A stretch of 64,000 nt of DNA from an uncultured Parabacteroides sp. GTDB taxonomy: Bacteria > Bacteroidota > Bacteroidia > Bacteroidales > Tannerellaceae. The notes under the pieces are model-generated. The model was given only the letters and a program-made list of their open reading frames with translations, searched no databases and had not been told where the DNA came from. The stretch covers positions 42,181 through 106,180 of the forward strand of contig CALUZV010000010.1 in the NCBI GenBank assembly GCA_944325345.1. Reading direction: 5' to 3'. Numbering within the stretch: position 1 is the stretch's first letter; each line of letters opens with the position of its first letter. Of this stretch, positions 9,376 to 18,143 are shown in pieces. Position numbers and translations under genes: made by a program.

Positions 9376-10431
9376 ATGTTGAGTATAAATAAACTTTTCC
9401 CTTTGAAATATAGGATTGTATATCTCGTGCTCGTGTTACTCTTGCTTGTCGGCGGGATAATGGGGGGCTACTTATATCGGATGATATATGCCCCGAATTT
9501 CTTGTCGGCGCAATCGTCCGTGCGGATTTATATTGACGATGAAGCTACGTTCGAAGATGTTTGCCAGTTGGTGAGTGATTCGGCAGGATGCAGGTCTTTG
9601 GCTTCCTTTCGTATATTGGCGGGGTGGATGAATTATCCGCAGCATGTGAAGAGCGGGTGTTACGCCATCGAAACGGGGATGAACAACCTCGAAGTCGTAC
9701 GTATGTTGCGAAGCGGTCATCAGACGGCCGTCCGCCTTACCTTTAATAATATAAGGACGAAGGGAGAATTAGCCGCCCGTTTGGACGAAGAGCTAATGCT
9801 TTCTGCCAAGGACTTGCTGACTTATCTGAATGACTCAGCTTGGTGCGCCTCCGAGGGTTTCGATACAGCAACCATCAAAACCATGTTTATCCCCAATACG
9901 TATGAAGTCTATTGGAATACTTCCGCCAAGGCTCTTCTCGCGAGAATGAAGCGGGAATACGACCGCTTCTGGAACGAATCACGTAGGGATAAGGCGCAGA
10001 AAATGGGTCTTTCTCCTATCGAAATATCCATTTTAGCCTCTATCGTCGAGGAAGAAACGGCTGCGGTGGACGAATATCCTCTGGTGGCCGGCTTATATAT
10101 CAACCGCTTGAAGCGCGGGATGCTCCTGCAAGCCGACCCGACCGTGAAGTACGCCGTGGGTGATTTCACGCTCCAGCGTATCCTCTACCGCCATCTGGAG
10201 GTGGATTCGCCTTATAACACGTATAAATATGCAGGGCTTCCACCGGGACCGCTCCGCATTCCTTCCATCCGCGCCATCGACGGTGTGCTGAACTATACTC
10301 ATCATAATTACCTTTATATGTGTGCCAAAGAAGACCTTTCCGGTCGGCACAACTTCGCCCGGACGCTTGCCGAGCATAGCCGCAATGCCCAGCGTTACCA
10401 GTCGGCGCTGAACCGTCTGCATATCCGCTGA
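9376..10431 (+). CDS. mltG: Endolytic murein transglycosylase MltG
   Basis: Cuts nascent peptidoglycan strands and so limits glycan length; anchored in the inner membrane. One N-terminal helix (about residues 15-33, [19 protein letters not shown]) is followed by a LysM-like region and the YceG catalytic domain. The catalytic glutamate is in ASIVEEETA, followed by the family signature [20 protein letters not shown] and by [12 protein letters not shown]. At 351 residues it is normal for Bacteroidales. A TATTTTTG element at 9340-9347 is a likely -7 box. It is followed directly by the argR control region. Confidence 0.94.
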   Translation: MLSINKLFPLKYRIVYLVLVLLLLVGGIMGGYLYRMIYAPNFLSAQSSVRIYIDDEATFEDVCQLVSDSAGCRSLASFRILAGWMNYPQHVKSGCYAIETGMNNLEVVRMLRSGHQTAVRLTFNNIRTKGELAARLDEELMLSAKDLLTYLNDSAWCASEGFDTATIKTMFIPNTYEVYWNTSAKALLARMKREYDRFWNESRRDKAQKMGLSPIEISILASIVEEETAAVDEYPLVAGLYINRLKRGMLLQADPTVKYAVGDFTLQRILYRHLEVDSPYNTYKYAGLPPGPLRIPSIRAIDGVLNYTHHNYLYMCAKEDLSGRHNFARTLAEHSRNAQRYQSALNRLHIR

Positions 10432-10459
10432 ATATTTTTGCATAAAAAACCGTCCAATC

Positions 10460-10516
10460 TGTATATTTATTCGGAATATAGTTGTACCTTTGCCGCGTTT
10501 TCTGAATAAATATACA
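10460..10516 (+). promoter_or_regulatory. argR promoter flanked by two ARG boxes
   Basis: Box 1 (10460-10473, TGTATATTTATTCG) matches the ARG-box pattern TGAATWWWWATTCA at 12 of 14 positions; box 2 (10503-10516, TGAATAAATATACA) at 13 of 14. Each is nearly the reverse complement of the other, centre to centre 43 bases. Between them lies the -7 element TACCTTTG (10485-10492), and box 2 ends three bases before the argR ATG. This arrangement predicts that ArgR represses its own cluster when arginine is plentiful. Confidence 0.75.
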
Positions 10517-10519
10517 AAT

Positions 10520-10963
10520 ATGACAACAAAGACGGAACGACTTAACGCGATATGCCGCATCTTGCAGGCGGCTGACATAAGCAGTCAGGAGGAGCTCTTG
10601 AAGCGGCTGAACCAAGAAGGTTTCAGCGTTACACAGGCTACGCTCTCCCGCGATATCCGCTCGCTCAAGGTTATCAAGGTGCATGGGGCAAACGGGAGCT
10701 ACGCTTATAAGCTGCCTTCCCCGCAGGCGCCCGACATAACCAAGGACGAGGCTTTGAGGCCGGGCCGTATCGAGTTTTCAGGAAACCTGGCCGTTATCAA
10801 GACCCGTCCCGGCTATGCGATGGGGCTCGCGTCGGACATCGACGACCAAGCTCCGCGCGAGATTCTCGGGACGATTGCCGGCGACGACACTATCCTCGTC
10901 ATCCCCCGCGAAGGCTATGCCCGCGAGGACGTTGCCCTGGCGCTGGCCCATTTTATCAAATGA
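10520..10963 (+). CDS. argR: Arginine repressor ArgR
   Basis: Hexameric DNA-binding repressor that uses arginine as co-repressor. The N-terminal winged helix carries [19 protein letters not shown]. The C-terminal oligomerisation and arginine-binding domain carries [13 protein letters not shown] chose the ATG at 10520 ([11 protein letters not shown], 147 residues); the in-frame ATG at 10490 lies inside the -7 element and would add ten residues unlike the family. First gene of the arg cluster, 30 bases before the GNAT gene. Confidence 0.95.
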   Translation: MTTKTERLNAICRILQAADISSQEELLKRLNQEGFSVTQATLSRDIRSLKVIKVHGANGSYAYKLPSPQAPDITKDEALRPGRIEFSGNLAVIKTRPGYAMGLASDIDDQAPREILGTIAGDDTILVIPREGYAREDVALALAHFIK

Positions 10964-10993
10964 ATATAGGTTTTAAAATCGTTAGCATAACAA

Positions 10994-11644
10994 ATGACAC
11001 AAGATTCGGATGAAATAGACGTAATGGTGGCCGACGAAAGCCACGAGAAGTATGTGGATACCATCCTCCAGACTATCGAGGACGCCGCCAAGGTACGCGG
11101 CACTGGCATCGCCAAGCGCACCCACGAGTATGTCGCCCAAAAGATGAAGGAGGGCAAAGTCATCATCGCCCTCAAAGGCGACGAGTTCGCCGGCTTTACC
11201 TACATCGAGTCTTGGGGCAACAAGCAGTATGTCGCCACCAGCGGACTGATTGTCCCCGAGAAATTTCGCCACCTCGGTATCGCCAAGCGCGTCAAGCACG
11301 CCGCCTTCCAGTTGGCCCGCCTCCGCTGGCCGAAGGCTAAGCTGTTCAGTCTCACCTCGGGCAGCGCAGTGATGAAGATGAATACCGAGCTGGGCTATAT
11401 GCCGGTAACCTTCGGAGACCTCACCGACGACGAGGCGTTCTGGAAAGGCTGCCAGGGCTGCATCAACCACGATGTCCTGGAGCGTACCGGCCGCCGCTAT
11501 TGCATCTGCACGGCCATGTTGTTCGACCCCGCCGACCCGCGTTGCCTCATGCACGAGGAGCTCTTCGAGGTGTTGCACAAGCGGACAGAGCAAATCCGTA
11601 CCGAGATGTACGAAAAGGCGAAGGAGCAGTACGCAAAGAAATGA
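10994..11644 (+). CDS. GNAT acyltransferase of the arg cluster, candidate N-acylglutamate synthase
   Basis: 216 residues with a GNAT fold: VIIALKGDEFAGFTYIESW (beta 2-4), the acyl-CoA motif region LIVPEKFRHLGIAKRVKHAAFQ and MKMNTELGYMPV. The C-terminal third has five cysteines (GCQGC, then YCIC, then RCLM), unusual for GNATs and possibly a metal or Fe-S site. It lies between argR and argG in the order typical of Bacteroidales arginine clusters. Bacteroides makes arginine through N-succinylated intermediates (known from its N-succinylornithine carbamoyltransferase), so this enzyme may acylate glutamate with succinyl-CoA or acetyl-CoA. The fold is fairly sure; the reaction is inference from context. 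Confidence 0.75.
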   Translation: MTQDSDEIDVMVADESHEKYVDTILQTIEDAAKVRGTGIAKRTHEYVAQKMKEGKVIIALKGDEFAGFTYIESWGNKQYVATSGLIVPEKFRHLGIAKRVKHAAFQLARLRWPKAKLFSLTSGSAVMKMNTELGYMPVTFGDLTDDEAFWKGCQGCINHDVLERTGRRYCICTAMLFDPADPRCLMHEELFEVLHKRTEQIRTEMYEKAKEQYAKK

Positions 11645-11664
11645 GGGCGGGCGGCTGAGCGTGC

Positions 11665-11779
11665 CTGTCCTTACCACCTCACCGCGTCTGTCCTTACCAC
11701 CTCACGAAGTCTGAGGTTATAACCTCAAAGGCTTTGAGGTGGTAACCTCCAACACTTGGAGGTGGTAAGCTCCAACATT
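11665..11779. repeat. Tandem array, five 23-base units before argG
   Basis: Units start at 11665, 11688, 11711, 11734 and 11757. GAGGT and ACCTC half-sites alternate; the middle unit holds the palindrome GAGGTTATAACCTC. It sits between the GNAT and argG inside the cluster. Confidence 0.88.
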
Positions 11780-11831
11780 TGGAGATAAAAAGAAAAGAAG
11801 AAGTATAACATATATCAAACACATCATTCTT

Positions 11832-13043
11832 ATGGAAGAAAAGAAGAAGAAAGTAGTGGTCGCATTCAGCGGCGGGCTGGACACCTCGTTCACGGTGATG
11901 TACCTGGCCAAGGAAAAAGGGTATGAAGTCTATGCTGCCTGTGCGAACACCGGCGGGTTCAGCGAGGCCCAGTTGAAACAAAATGAAGAAAACGCCTACA
12001 AGCTGGGCGCTGTGAAGTACGTTACGCTCGACGTTACGCGGGAATATTATGAGAAGAGCCTCAAGTATATGGTTTTCGGCAACGTGTTGCGCAACGGGAC
12101 GTATCCCATCTCGGTTAGCTCGGAGCGTATCTTCCAGGCGCTGGCGATTTCGCGCTACGCCAACGAGATTGGGGCCGACGCGATTGCACACGGCTCTACC
12201 GGGGCGGGCAACGATCAGGTGCGCTTCGATATGACGTTCCTCGTCATGTCGCCGGGCATCGAGATTATCACGCTGACGCGAGACATGGCGCTGAGCCGCG
12301 AATATGAAATCAACTACTTGCGCGAACATGGCTTTGTCGCCGACTTCGCGAAGCTGAAATACTCCTACAACGTCGGTATCTGGGGCACATCCATCTGCGG
12401 CGGAGAGATATTGGACTCTGCCCAGGGCCTTCCCGAGAGCGCATACCTGAAGCAGGTAACGAAAACCGGCAGCGAGCAGTTGAAGCTAGAATTCAAGAAG
12501 GGCGAGTTGTATGCCGTGAACGGCGAGGTCTTCGAAGACAAGATTGCCGCCATCCAGAAGGTCGAGGAGATAGGTGCTGCCTACGGTATCGGCCGCGACA
12601 TGCACGTCGGGGATACCATCATCGGCATCAAGGGGCGCGTAGGTTTCGAGGCCGCTGCTCCGATGTTGATTATCGGCGCGCACCGCTTCTTGGAGAAATA
12701 CACCCTGAGCAAGTGGCAACAGTATTGGAAAGACCAGGTAGGAAACTGGTACGGCATGTTCCTCCACGAGAGCCAGTATCTCGAGCCGGTCATGCGTGAT
12801 ATCGAGGCGATGCTTGCGGAGTCGCAGCGGAACGTAAACGGCACGGTTATCCTCGAGCTTCGTCCTTACTGCTTCTCGACCGTCGGCGTGGATTCCGCAG
12901 ACGACTTGGTGAAGAACAAGTTCGGCGAGTATGGCGAGATGCAGAAGGGCTGGACGGCGGACGACGCGAAGGGCTTCATCAAGGTGCTTTCGACTCCGCT
13001 CCGTGCTTATTATGCCAACCATAAAGACGAGCTGGGCTTATGA
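11832..13043 (+). CDS. argG: Argininosuccinate synthase
   Basis: Joins citrulline and aspartate with ATP to argininosuccinate; cytoplasmic. The N-terminal PP-loop is VVVAFSGGLDTSFTVMYLA (residues 8-26). Other family motifs are HGSTGAGNDQVRFD and YSYNVGIWGTSICGGE. At 403 residues it is normal for the Bacteroidales branch, which diverges from the E. coli type. Its stop overlaps the argC start by four bases (ATGA), so translation is probably coupled. Confidence 0.96.
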   Translation: MEEKKKKVVVAFSGGLDTSFTVMYLAKEKGYEVYAACANTGGFSEAQLKQNEENAYKLGAVKYVTLDVTREYYEKSLKYMVFGNVLRNGTYPISVSSERIFQALAISRYANEIGADAIAHGSTGAGNDQVRFDMTFLVMSPGIEIITLTRDMALSREYEINYLREHGFVADFAKLKYSYNVGIWGTSICGGEILDSAQGLPESAYLKQVTKTGSEQLKLEFKKGELYAVNGEVFEDKIAAIQKVEEIGAAYGIGRDMHVGDTIIGIKGRVGFEAAAPMLIIGAHRFLEKYTLSKWQQYWKDQVGNWYGMFLHESQYLEPVMRDIEAMLAESQRNVNGTVILELRPYCFSTVGVDSADDLVKNKFGEYGEMQKGWTADDAKGFIKVLSTPLRAYYANHKDELGL

Positions 13044-14008
13044 TTAAGGTAGGAATCATTGGTGGAGCAGGCTATACGGCGGGTGAGCTGATACGCCTGC
13101 TCATCAACCATCCGGATGTGGAAATCGCGTTCGTGAACAGCTCGAGCAACGCCGGCAACAAGATTACCGACGTGCACGAGGGCTTGTTCGGCGAAACGGA
13201 CCTCCGCTTCACCAGCGAACTCCCGCTCGACGAGATAGACTGCCTCTTCTTCTGCACCGCGCACGGCGACACGAAGAAGTTCATGGAGAGCCACGAGGTG
13301 CCTGCCTCCGTCAAGATTATCGACTTGAGCATGGACTACCGCATCGAGGACGGGACGCACGACTTCGTCTATGGCCTCCCGGAGCTGAACCGCCGTCGGA
13401 TTTGCAAAGCGCAGCATGTCGCCAACCCCGGTTGCTTCGCCACGTGTATCCAGCTGGGTCTCCTCCCGCTGGCCAAGCATCTGATGTTGAACTCCGACTT
13501 GCACGTGAACGCGATTACCGGCTCGACGGGTGCGGGTGTGAAGCCTTCCGCCACGTCGCATTATAGCTGGCGCAACGACAACGTATCTATCTACAAGCCG
13601 TTCACGCACCAGCATCTGGCGGAGATAGGACAGAGCCTCCGGCAGTTGCAGAACAGCTTCGGGAGCCGCATCAACTTCATCCCGGTGCGCGGCAGCTTCT
13701 CGCGCGGCATCTTCGCCACGACGTATCTGGACTGCAAGATCGAGCTGGAAGAAATCATGCGCCTCTACGAGGAATATTATAGCGACCACTCGTTCACCTT
13801 CGTTACGCGCAAGAACCCGGACTTGAAGCAAGTCGTGAACACGAACAAATGCCTCGTCCACCTCGAGCAAATCGAAGGCAAACTGCTCATCGTCTCCGTA
13901 ATAGATAACCTGCTGAAGGGCGCAAGCGGCCAGGCTGTCCACAACATGAACCTGATGTTCGGCCTGGAAGAAAAAGTCGGGCTGCACCTCAAGCCTTCAG
14001 CGTTTTAA
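13040..14008 (+). CDS. argC: N-acetyl (or N-succinyl)-gamma-glutamyl-phosphate reductase
   Basis: Reduces N-acylglutamyl phosphate to the semialdehyde with NADPH. The Rossmann start is VGIIGGAGYTAGELIRLL, and the catalytic cysteine is in ANPGCFATCIQLGLLPL. The substrate-binding region includes TGSTGAGVKPS and VRGSFSRGIF. 322 residues, normal. Overlaps argG by four bases. Whether the acyl group is acetyl or succinyl cannot be read from the sequence; the family context in Bacteroides favours succinyl. Confidence 0.95.
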   Translation: MIKVGIIGGAGYTAGELIRLLINHPDVEIAFVNSSSNAGNKITDVHEGLFGETDLRFTSELPLDEIDCLFFCTAHGDTKKFMESHEVPASVKIIDLSMDYRIEDGTHDFVYGLPELNRRRICKAQHVANPGCFATCIQLGLLPLAKHLMLNSDLHVNAITGSTGAGVKPSATSHYSWRNDNVSIYKPFTHQHLAEIGQSLRQLQNSFGSRINFIPVRGSFSRGIFATTYLDCKIELEEIMRLYEEYYSDHSFTFVTRKNPDLKQVVNTNKCLVHLEQIEGKLLIVSVIDNLLKGASGQAVHNMNLMFGLEEKVGLHLKPSAF

Positions 14009-14009
14009 G

Positions 14010-14150
14010 AATTGACAATTGAGAATGGACAATTGACAATTATAGAAAAGAATCGGTTTAATCATCATTTTAAAAGTTAGGGCAAGCGACTTTTCGGCAT
14101 AAGGCAATCAAAGAAATGAATTGTCAATTGTCAATCGTCAATTGTCAATT
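14010..14150. repeat. ATTGACA-family fold-back between argC and argD
   Basis: Left arm 14010-14043 consists of (AATTGACA)-type microrepeats; right arm 14118-14150 is the mirrored (AATTGTC) run. A 74-base spacer lies between. The element starts right behind the argC stop. Related copies are at 34664, 40820 and 42939. Confidence 0.85.
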
Positions 14151-14158
14151 AAAAAGTT

Positions 14159-15283
14159 ATGAAACTCTTTGACGTTTATCCTTTATTCGATATAGAGATT
14201 GTCAAGGGCAAGGGCTGCCACGTCTGGGACACCAACGGCACCGAGTACCTCGACCTCTACGGCGGCCATGCCGTCATCTCCGTAGGACATAGCCACCCGA
14301 CCTATGTGAAGGCCATCAGCGACCAAGTCAGCAAGCTGGGCTTTTACTCCAATTCGGTGATTAACTCGCTCCAGCAGAAGCTCGCCGACCGCCTCGGCAA
14401 GGCTTCGGGCTACGACGACTACGCCTTGTTCCTGATTAACTCCGGTGCCGAGGCGAACGAGAACGCCCTCAAGCTCGCGTCGTTCCACAACGGCAAGAAG
14501 CGCGTCCTCGCCTTCCAGCATTCCTTCCACGGGCGCACCTCGGCGGCTGTCCGCGTAACGGATAACCCGCGCATCATCGCCCCGGTCAATGAGGGATTGG
14601 ATGTTACTTACCTCCCGCTCAACGACCCCTTCGCCGTCGAAGCCGAACTCCGCAAGGGCGGCGTCTCGTCGGTCATCATCGAGGGCATCCAGGGCGTGGG
14701 CGGCATCCAGTTGCCGACGGACGAGTTCATGCGCGACCTCCGCACGCTCTGCACCAAGTACGAAGCGGTGCTCATCCTCGACGAAATCCAGTCCGGCTAC
14801 GGCCGTAGCGGGAAATTCTTCGCCCACCAATACGCCGGCATCCGTCCGGACATCATCACCGTGGCCAAGGGCATCGCCAACGGCTTCCCGATGGGCGCAG
14901 TCCTGATAAGCCCCATGTTCAAACCGTCTTACGGAATGCTCGGCACGACCTTCGGCGGCAACCATCTGGCCTGCGCCGCTGCCATCGCCGTGCTCGACAT
15001 CATGGAATCGGAGCATCTGGTGGACAACGCGAAGCAAGTCGGCGACTACCTCATCCGCGAATTGCTCGAACTGCCCGGCATCAAGGAAATCCGTGGCCGT
15101 GGCCTGATGATCGGCATCGAGTTCGAGGACTCCATCAAGGAAATCCGCAGCCGCCTCCTGTTCGACGAGAAAGTATTTACCGGCGTGGCCGGGATGCACA
15201 CCATCCGCCTCCTCCCGCCGCTCTGCCTGACGATGGACGAGGCCGCCGAGTTCATCGCACGCTTCAAGCGGGTGTTGCCATAA
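14159..15283 (+). CDS. argD: Acylornithine aminotransferase
   Basis: PLP-dependent class III aminotransferase converting N-acylglutamate semialdehyde to N-acylornithine; may also serve lysine synthesis as succinyl-DAP aminotransferase. Motifs are NSGAEANENALKLA, AFQHSFHGRTSAAVRVT, LILDEIQSGYGRSGKFFA (cofactor Asp) and the Schiff-base lysine in TVAKGIANGFPMG. 374 residues, normal for Bacteroidales. Last gene of the arg cluster; a clear terminator follows. The proC gene that often follows argD in Bacteroides is absent. Confidence 0.95.
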   Translation: MKLFDVYPLFDIEIVKGKGCHVWDTNGTEYLDLYGGHAVISVGHSHPTYVKAISDQVSKLGFYSNSVINSLQQKLADRLGKASGYDDYALFLINSGAEANENALKLASFHNGKKRVLAFQHSFHGRTSAAVRVTDNPRIIAPVNEGLDVTYLPLNDPFAVEAELRKGGVSSVIIEGIQGVGGIQLPTDEFMRDLRTLCTKYEAVLILDEIQSGYGRSGKFFAHQYAGIRPDIITVAKGIANGFPMGAVLISPMFKPSYGMLGTTFGGNHLACAAAIAVLDIMESEHLVDNAKQVGDYLIRELLELPGIKEIRGRGLMIGIEFEDSIKEIRSRLLFDEKVFTGVAGMHTIRLLPPLCLTMDEAAEFIARFKRVLP

Positions 15284-15314
15284 GGCGTTGAGCCTCTTTA
15301 TTGATAGAATAGCA

Positions 15315-15355
15315 AACCAAGCACGAAGAATAAATAAGTCCGTGCTTGGTTTTTT
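15315..15355 (+). terminator. Terminator of the arg cluster
   Basis: AACCAAGCACG pairs with CGTGCTTGGTT around a loop of about 15 bases, followed by TTTTT. It lies 32 bases behind the argD stop. Confidence 0.9.
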
Positions 15356-15569
15356 GCCTTTATTGTTCCGTCATGTATGATAAGGCGTCCGAAATTTATA
15401 ACTATTTAACGCGTCATTTTTGCCCATCTCTTTCCTTTTACAGTAATCCTTCCTACCTTTGTTCTGCTCGTTCCCTCCTCCCCCACTTTCTGTTCTCCAA
15501 CTTCCAAATTTGGTGGCAGGACGACGGCTCGGAAAGTTACGAGTAGCGCTCTTGCCTTCAAGTTCATTA

Positions 15570-15785
15570 CTTGTATCGGTTGAAGTAATAAAATTGGAAC
15601 CAATTTTGAGGCTTCGACTGGTAGAAGTTGTAAAATTGGAGGCAATTTCTGTACTTCGACGTGTAGAAGTAATAAAATTGGAAGCAATTTGAGAACTTCG
15701 ACACGTAGAAGCTACAAAATTGGAACCAATTTCATAGCTTCTACATGTAAAAGTAATCAAGTTGATAGCAATTTGATGTTTTTCA
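15570..15785. repeat. Tandem array, five 42-base units upstream of DUF6261 gene
   Basis: GAAGT (or its variant) recurs at 15582, 15624, 15666, 15708 and 15750, an exact 42-base period. Each unit holds the dyad AAAATTGGAACCAATTTT (variants) within a wider GAAGT/ACTTC dyad. This is most of the 519-base gap between the arg terminator and the DUF6261 gene. Between 15361 and 15569 I see nothing I can name. Confidence 0.9.
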
Positions 15786-15879
15786 CAGCATCAAGTAGCG
15801 AAATTAGAGCTATTTACATAAAATGATAAGAAAAACGAGAATGAAATAAGATTTTATTAACAATTAAAAGACAAGAATT

Positions 15880-16830
15880 ATGGAAAGGAACATTTTAATC
15901 CCTTTGATTAGTTTTTATGCGTGGAACCGCGAGGAAATTGCCACTTTCCTCTCCCGCTACCTCTCCCGCCTCTTCAAGCAACAGTCGTCCTCCGAGCCGG
16001 GGCAACCCAGCGTGCAAGCGGAAGATATCGAAGATGTTGAGGCGTTGAACATCAAGGCTGAATGGATTCGGCAGTTGCAGGAAATCCTGTCGCAGCTCGA
16101 GGACAAGACGCTCCAGACCCGCGCGATGGCGGAGAGCGCCGAGATGAAGACGACCGACGAAGACCGCGTCCGCGTGGCGCAGTACATCATCACGCGCATC
16201 CTGGATTACAAGCTCTTACCCACCGAGGCCGAGCGCACGGCGGCGGAGAAGATGGTGCTCGAAATCACGCCCTACCGCGGCTTCTACAAGAAACCCGTGG
16301 GGCAGCGTACGTCGCTGATTAACGGCTTGGTACACGACGCGAGCAAGGAGGAGTACAGCGAGAACATCACGACGCTCCACCTCACCGAGTCCATCGCCGA
16401 GTTGCAACGCCTCAACGCCCTCTACGAGAGTCTGGCAGAGCAGCGCGAGGCGAAGGAAAAGATTAAGCAAGAAAACGTTACCGTGGCCGACCTGACCGAC
16501 CAAGCCGCCATCCTCATCAACAACATGAACGACTACGCCAACGCCTCGAGCCTCCTCGAGCCGAGCGATGCCGCCGACACCTTCGTCCGCGACATCATCA
16601 AACTCTACGATTCTTCGCGCGAGGCACGTAACCGCCGCGACAACGACCGCGAGGACGCCGATAAACCCGCCGGAGAAACGCCCGAGACACCCGACGAAGA
16701 GCTGCCGAGCGGCGGCGACGAGACGCCGGAAACTCCCGATGAGGAAAATCCTGGCGGAGATGAGATGCCGGAGACACCGGACGAGGAAAATCCCGGCGGG
16801 GAAGAGGACGACCGGCCGGTTGTCCAGTGA
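15880..16830 (+). CDS. DUF6261-like protein with acidic repeat tail
   Basis: 316 residues, function unknown. The N-terminal two thirds are helical (NILIPLISFYAWNREEIA at the start, then long Glu/Lys/Arg-rich helices), as in the DUF6261 family of Bacteroidetes. No signal peptide is seen. From about residue 265 the tail consists of three 14-15-residue acidic repeats of the type GDETPETPDEENPG and ends EEDDRPVVQ. The last nine residues resemble the end of the DUF4469 protein at 57978 (DEEDGPIVQ). The DNA period in the tail is 45 then 42 bases. A 42-base intergenic array ends 95 bases upstream, as it also does upstream of the related gene at 808. Confidence 0.72.
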   Translation: MERNILIPLISFYAWNREEIATFLSRYLSRLFKQQSSSEPGQPSVQAEDIEDVEALNIKAEWIRQLQEILSQLEDKTLQTRAMAESAEMKTTDEDRVRVAQYIITRILDYKLLPTEAERTAAEKMVLEITPYRGFYKKPVGQRTSLINGLVHDASKEEYSENITTLHLTESIAELQRLNALYESLAEQREAKEKIKQENVTVADLTDQAAILINNMNDYANASSLLEPSDAADTFVRDIIKLYDSSREARNRRDNDREDADKPAGETPETPDEELPSGGDETPETPDEENPGGDEMPETPDEENPGGEEDDRPVVQ

Positions 16831-16843
16831 GACGCTGAGAGAT

Positions 16844-16929
16844 AATTAGACGCGGATGACACGGATGGCGCGGATTTTTTAGATACACAAACAAAAAATC
16901 CGCGTTATCTGCGTCATCCGCGTCTAATT
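16844..16929. repeat. GCGGAT-family palindromic element, copy 1
   Basis: Arms 16844-16880 and 16893-16929 begin and end AATTAGACGCGGAT/ATCCGCGTCTAATT, with AGATACACAAAC in the loop. It ends exactly at the stop codon of the ATPase gene. An inverted copy stands at the other end of that gene. Confidence 0.9.
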
Positions 16930-18093
16930 TTATTTTTGGAACAAATGCGTATAATTCAACAATTTGATATTCCCGGCCGTATTCTCAAGCGAGCCGGCAT
17001 AGACGACCGTCTTGTCGAGCACCGGTTCCTTAATCCAGCCGTCCATCTGTTTGAGTGCCTTCTCGAAATCCACGTGGTAGGTCATGGCGGATTTGATTTC
17101 GATGGCAGACAGGCCGGAGTGGTGCTTCATGATCAAGTCTATCTCGTTTTGGTTGGAATCTCGATAGAAAAAGAGATTGCTCTCTTTCCCTTGGTTGTAT
17201 CTTCTTTTCAACGCTTCCGTTACGATAAAATTCTCGAACAACGCGCCGCGCATCTTGTCCCGGGCAAGCTGTTGAGGCGATTCGATGCCGAGCAAGTGGC
17301 AGGCCAAACCCGTGTCCACGAAGTATAACTTGGGAGTCTTGGTCAGGCGTTTCCGCGAGTTCTCGAAATAAGGCGGGAGCAAGGTAACGATGTAAGACGC
17401 CTGTAATACAGAGAGCCATGCGGTAACGGTATTCGGACTGATCCCAATCTCGTTGGCCAATTCCGAAGCCTTGAACAGCGAACCGATGCGCCCGGCGCAT
17501 AAGCGGATGAAGGTGTGGAATTGCATCATGTCTTTGATTTGGAGCAAGTCGCGCACATCCTTGTCGAGATAGGTCTTGACGTAAGAAGGATAAAGGAACT
17601 TAGCGATGTTTCTTCCGGCATAAATGGCTGGATAGAAGCCTTCGAACAGGAGTTCGTCCAACGGTTTCCGGGCTGCATCCGTTTGGATTTCCGAATAAGC
17701 CAGCGGCAATAGCTCGAAGACAGCCGTGCGACCGGCCAGAGACTGCGAGACCTTCCGGAGCATGGCAAATTGCGAGCTGCCGGAGAGGATGAAGCGCCGT
17801 TCCGGGTGTTCATCTACAATACCTTGGATATAGGATAATAAGTTGGGAGCGTTGTGAACTTCGTCGAGAGCCATGCCCTCCGGATGCTGGTTTAGGAAAG
17901 CCACGGGGTCGCTTTGGGCGAAATTCCGAACGTCGATATTCTCTAAAGAGTAATAAGGGAGTTCGGCGAACTCGTTGCGAATTAAGGTCGTCTTGCCCGA
18001 TTGCCGGGGACCGGTAATGGTGATGACCGAGAAATAGCGCGCCGCCTCTTTGATGACCTGAGATAATTTCCTCTGAATATAAGTTGTTTCCAT
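16930..18093 (-). CDS. AAA ATPase with DUF4143 domain
   Basis: 387 residues. The N-terminal AAA_14 domain has Walker A TGPRQSGKTTLIRN (about residues 27-40), Walker B GMALDEVHNAPNLL, and sensor FILSGSSQFAM. The C-terminal DUF4143 domain (about 200-360) resembles a restriction-like fold, with FFYRDSNQNEIDLIM and AIEIKSAMTYHVDF giving a possible D...E-x-K set. The family is widespread in anaerobes, often in variable copy number, and its role is unknown. The gene is bracketed by two inverted copies of a 90-base palindrome, its stop touching copy 1. A TAAATTTG at 18123-18130 may be its -7 element. Confidence 0.88.
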   Translation of the reverse strand: METTYIQRKLSQVIKEAARYFSVITITGPRQSGKTTLIRNEFAELPYYSLENIDVRNFAQSDPVAFLNQHPEGMALDEVHNAPNLLSYIQGIVDEHPERRFILSGSSQFAMLRKVSQSLAGRTAVFELLPLAYSEIQTDAARKPLDELLFEGFYPAIYAGRNIAKFLYPSYVKTYLDKDVRDLLQIKDMMQFHTFIRLCAGRIGSLFKASELANEIGISPNTVTAWLSVLQASYIVTLLPPYFENSRKRLTKTPKLYFVDTGLACHLLGIESPQQLARDKMRGALFENFIVTEALKRRYNQGKESNLFFYRDSNQNEIDLIMKHHSGLSAIEIKSAMTYHVDFEKALKQMDGWIKEPVLDKTVVYAGSLENTAGNIKLLNYTHLFQK

Positions 18094-18143
18094 CTCGTCT
18101 ATGCAAATTTGAAATGCAACTGCAAATTTACATAAACTCGGGT

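Noticed and set aside
13010..15199. Long minus-strand ORFs over argC (13010-13987) and argD (14183-15199)
   Set aside because: Shadows of GC-rich coding sequence; His/Val/Glu-rich nonsense composition and no start context.
15371..15760. ORF of 129 codons with 14-residue repeats through the 42-base array
   Set aside because: The 42-base period is a multiple of three, so stops are avoided by chance in several frames on both strands; other arrays have 41, 43, 22 or 23 bases and break the frame. No start signal or family match.
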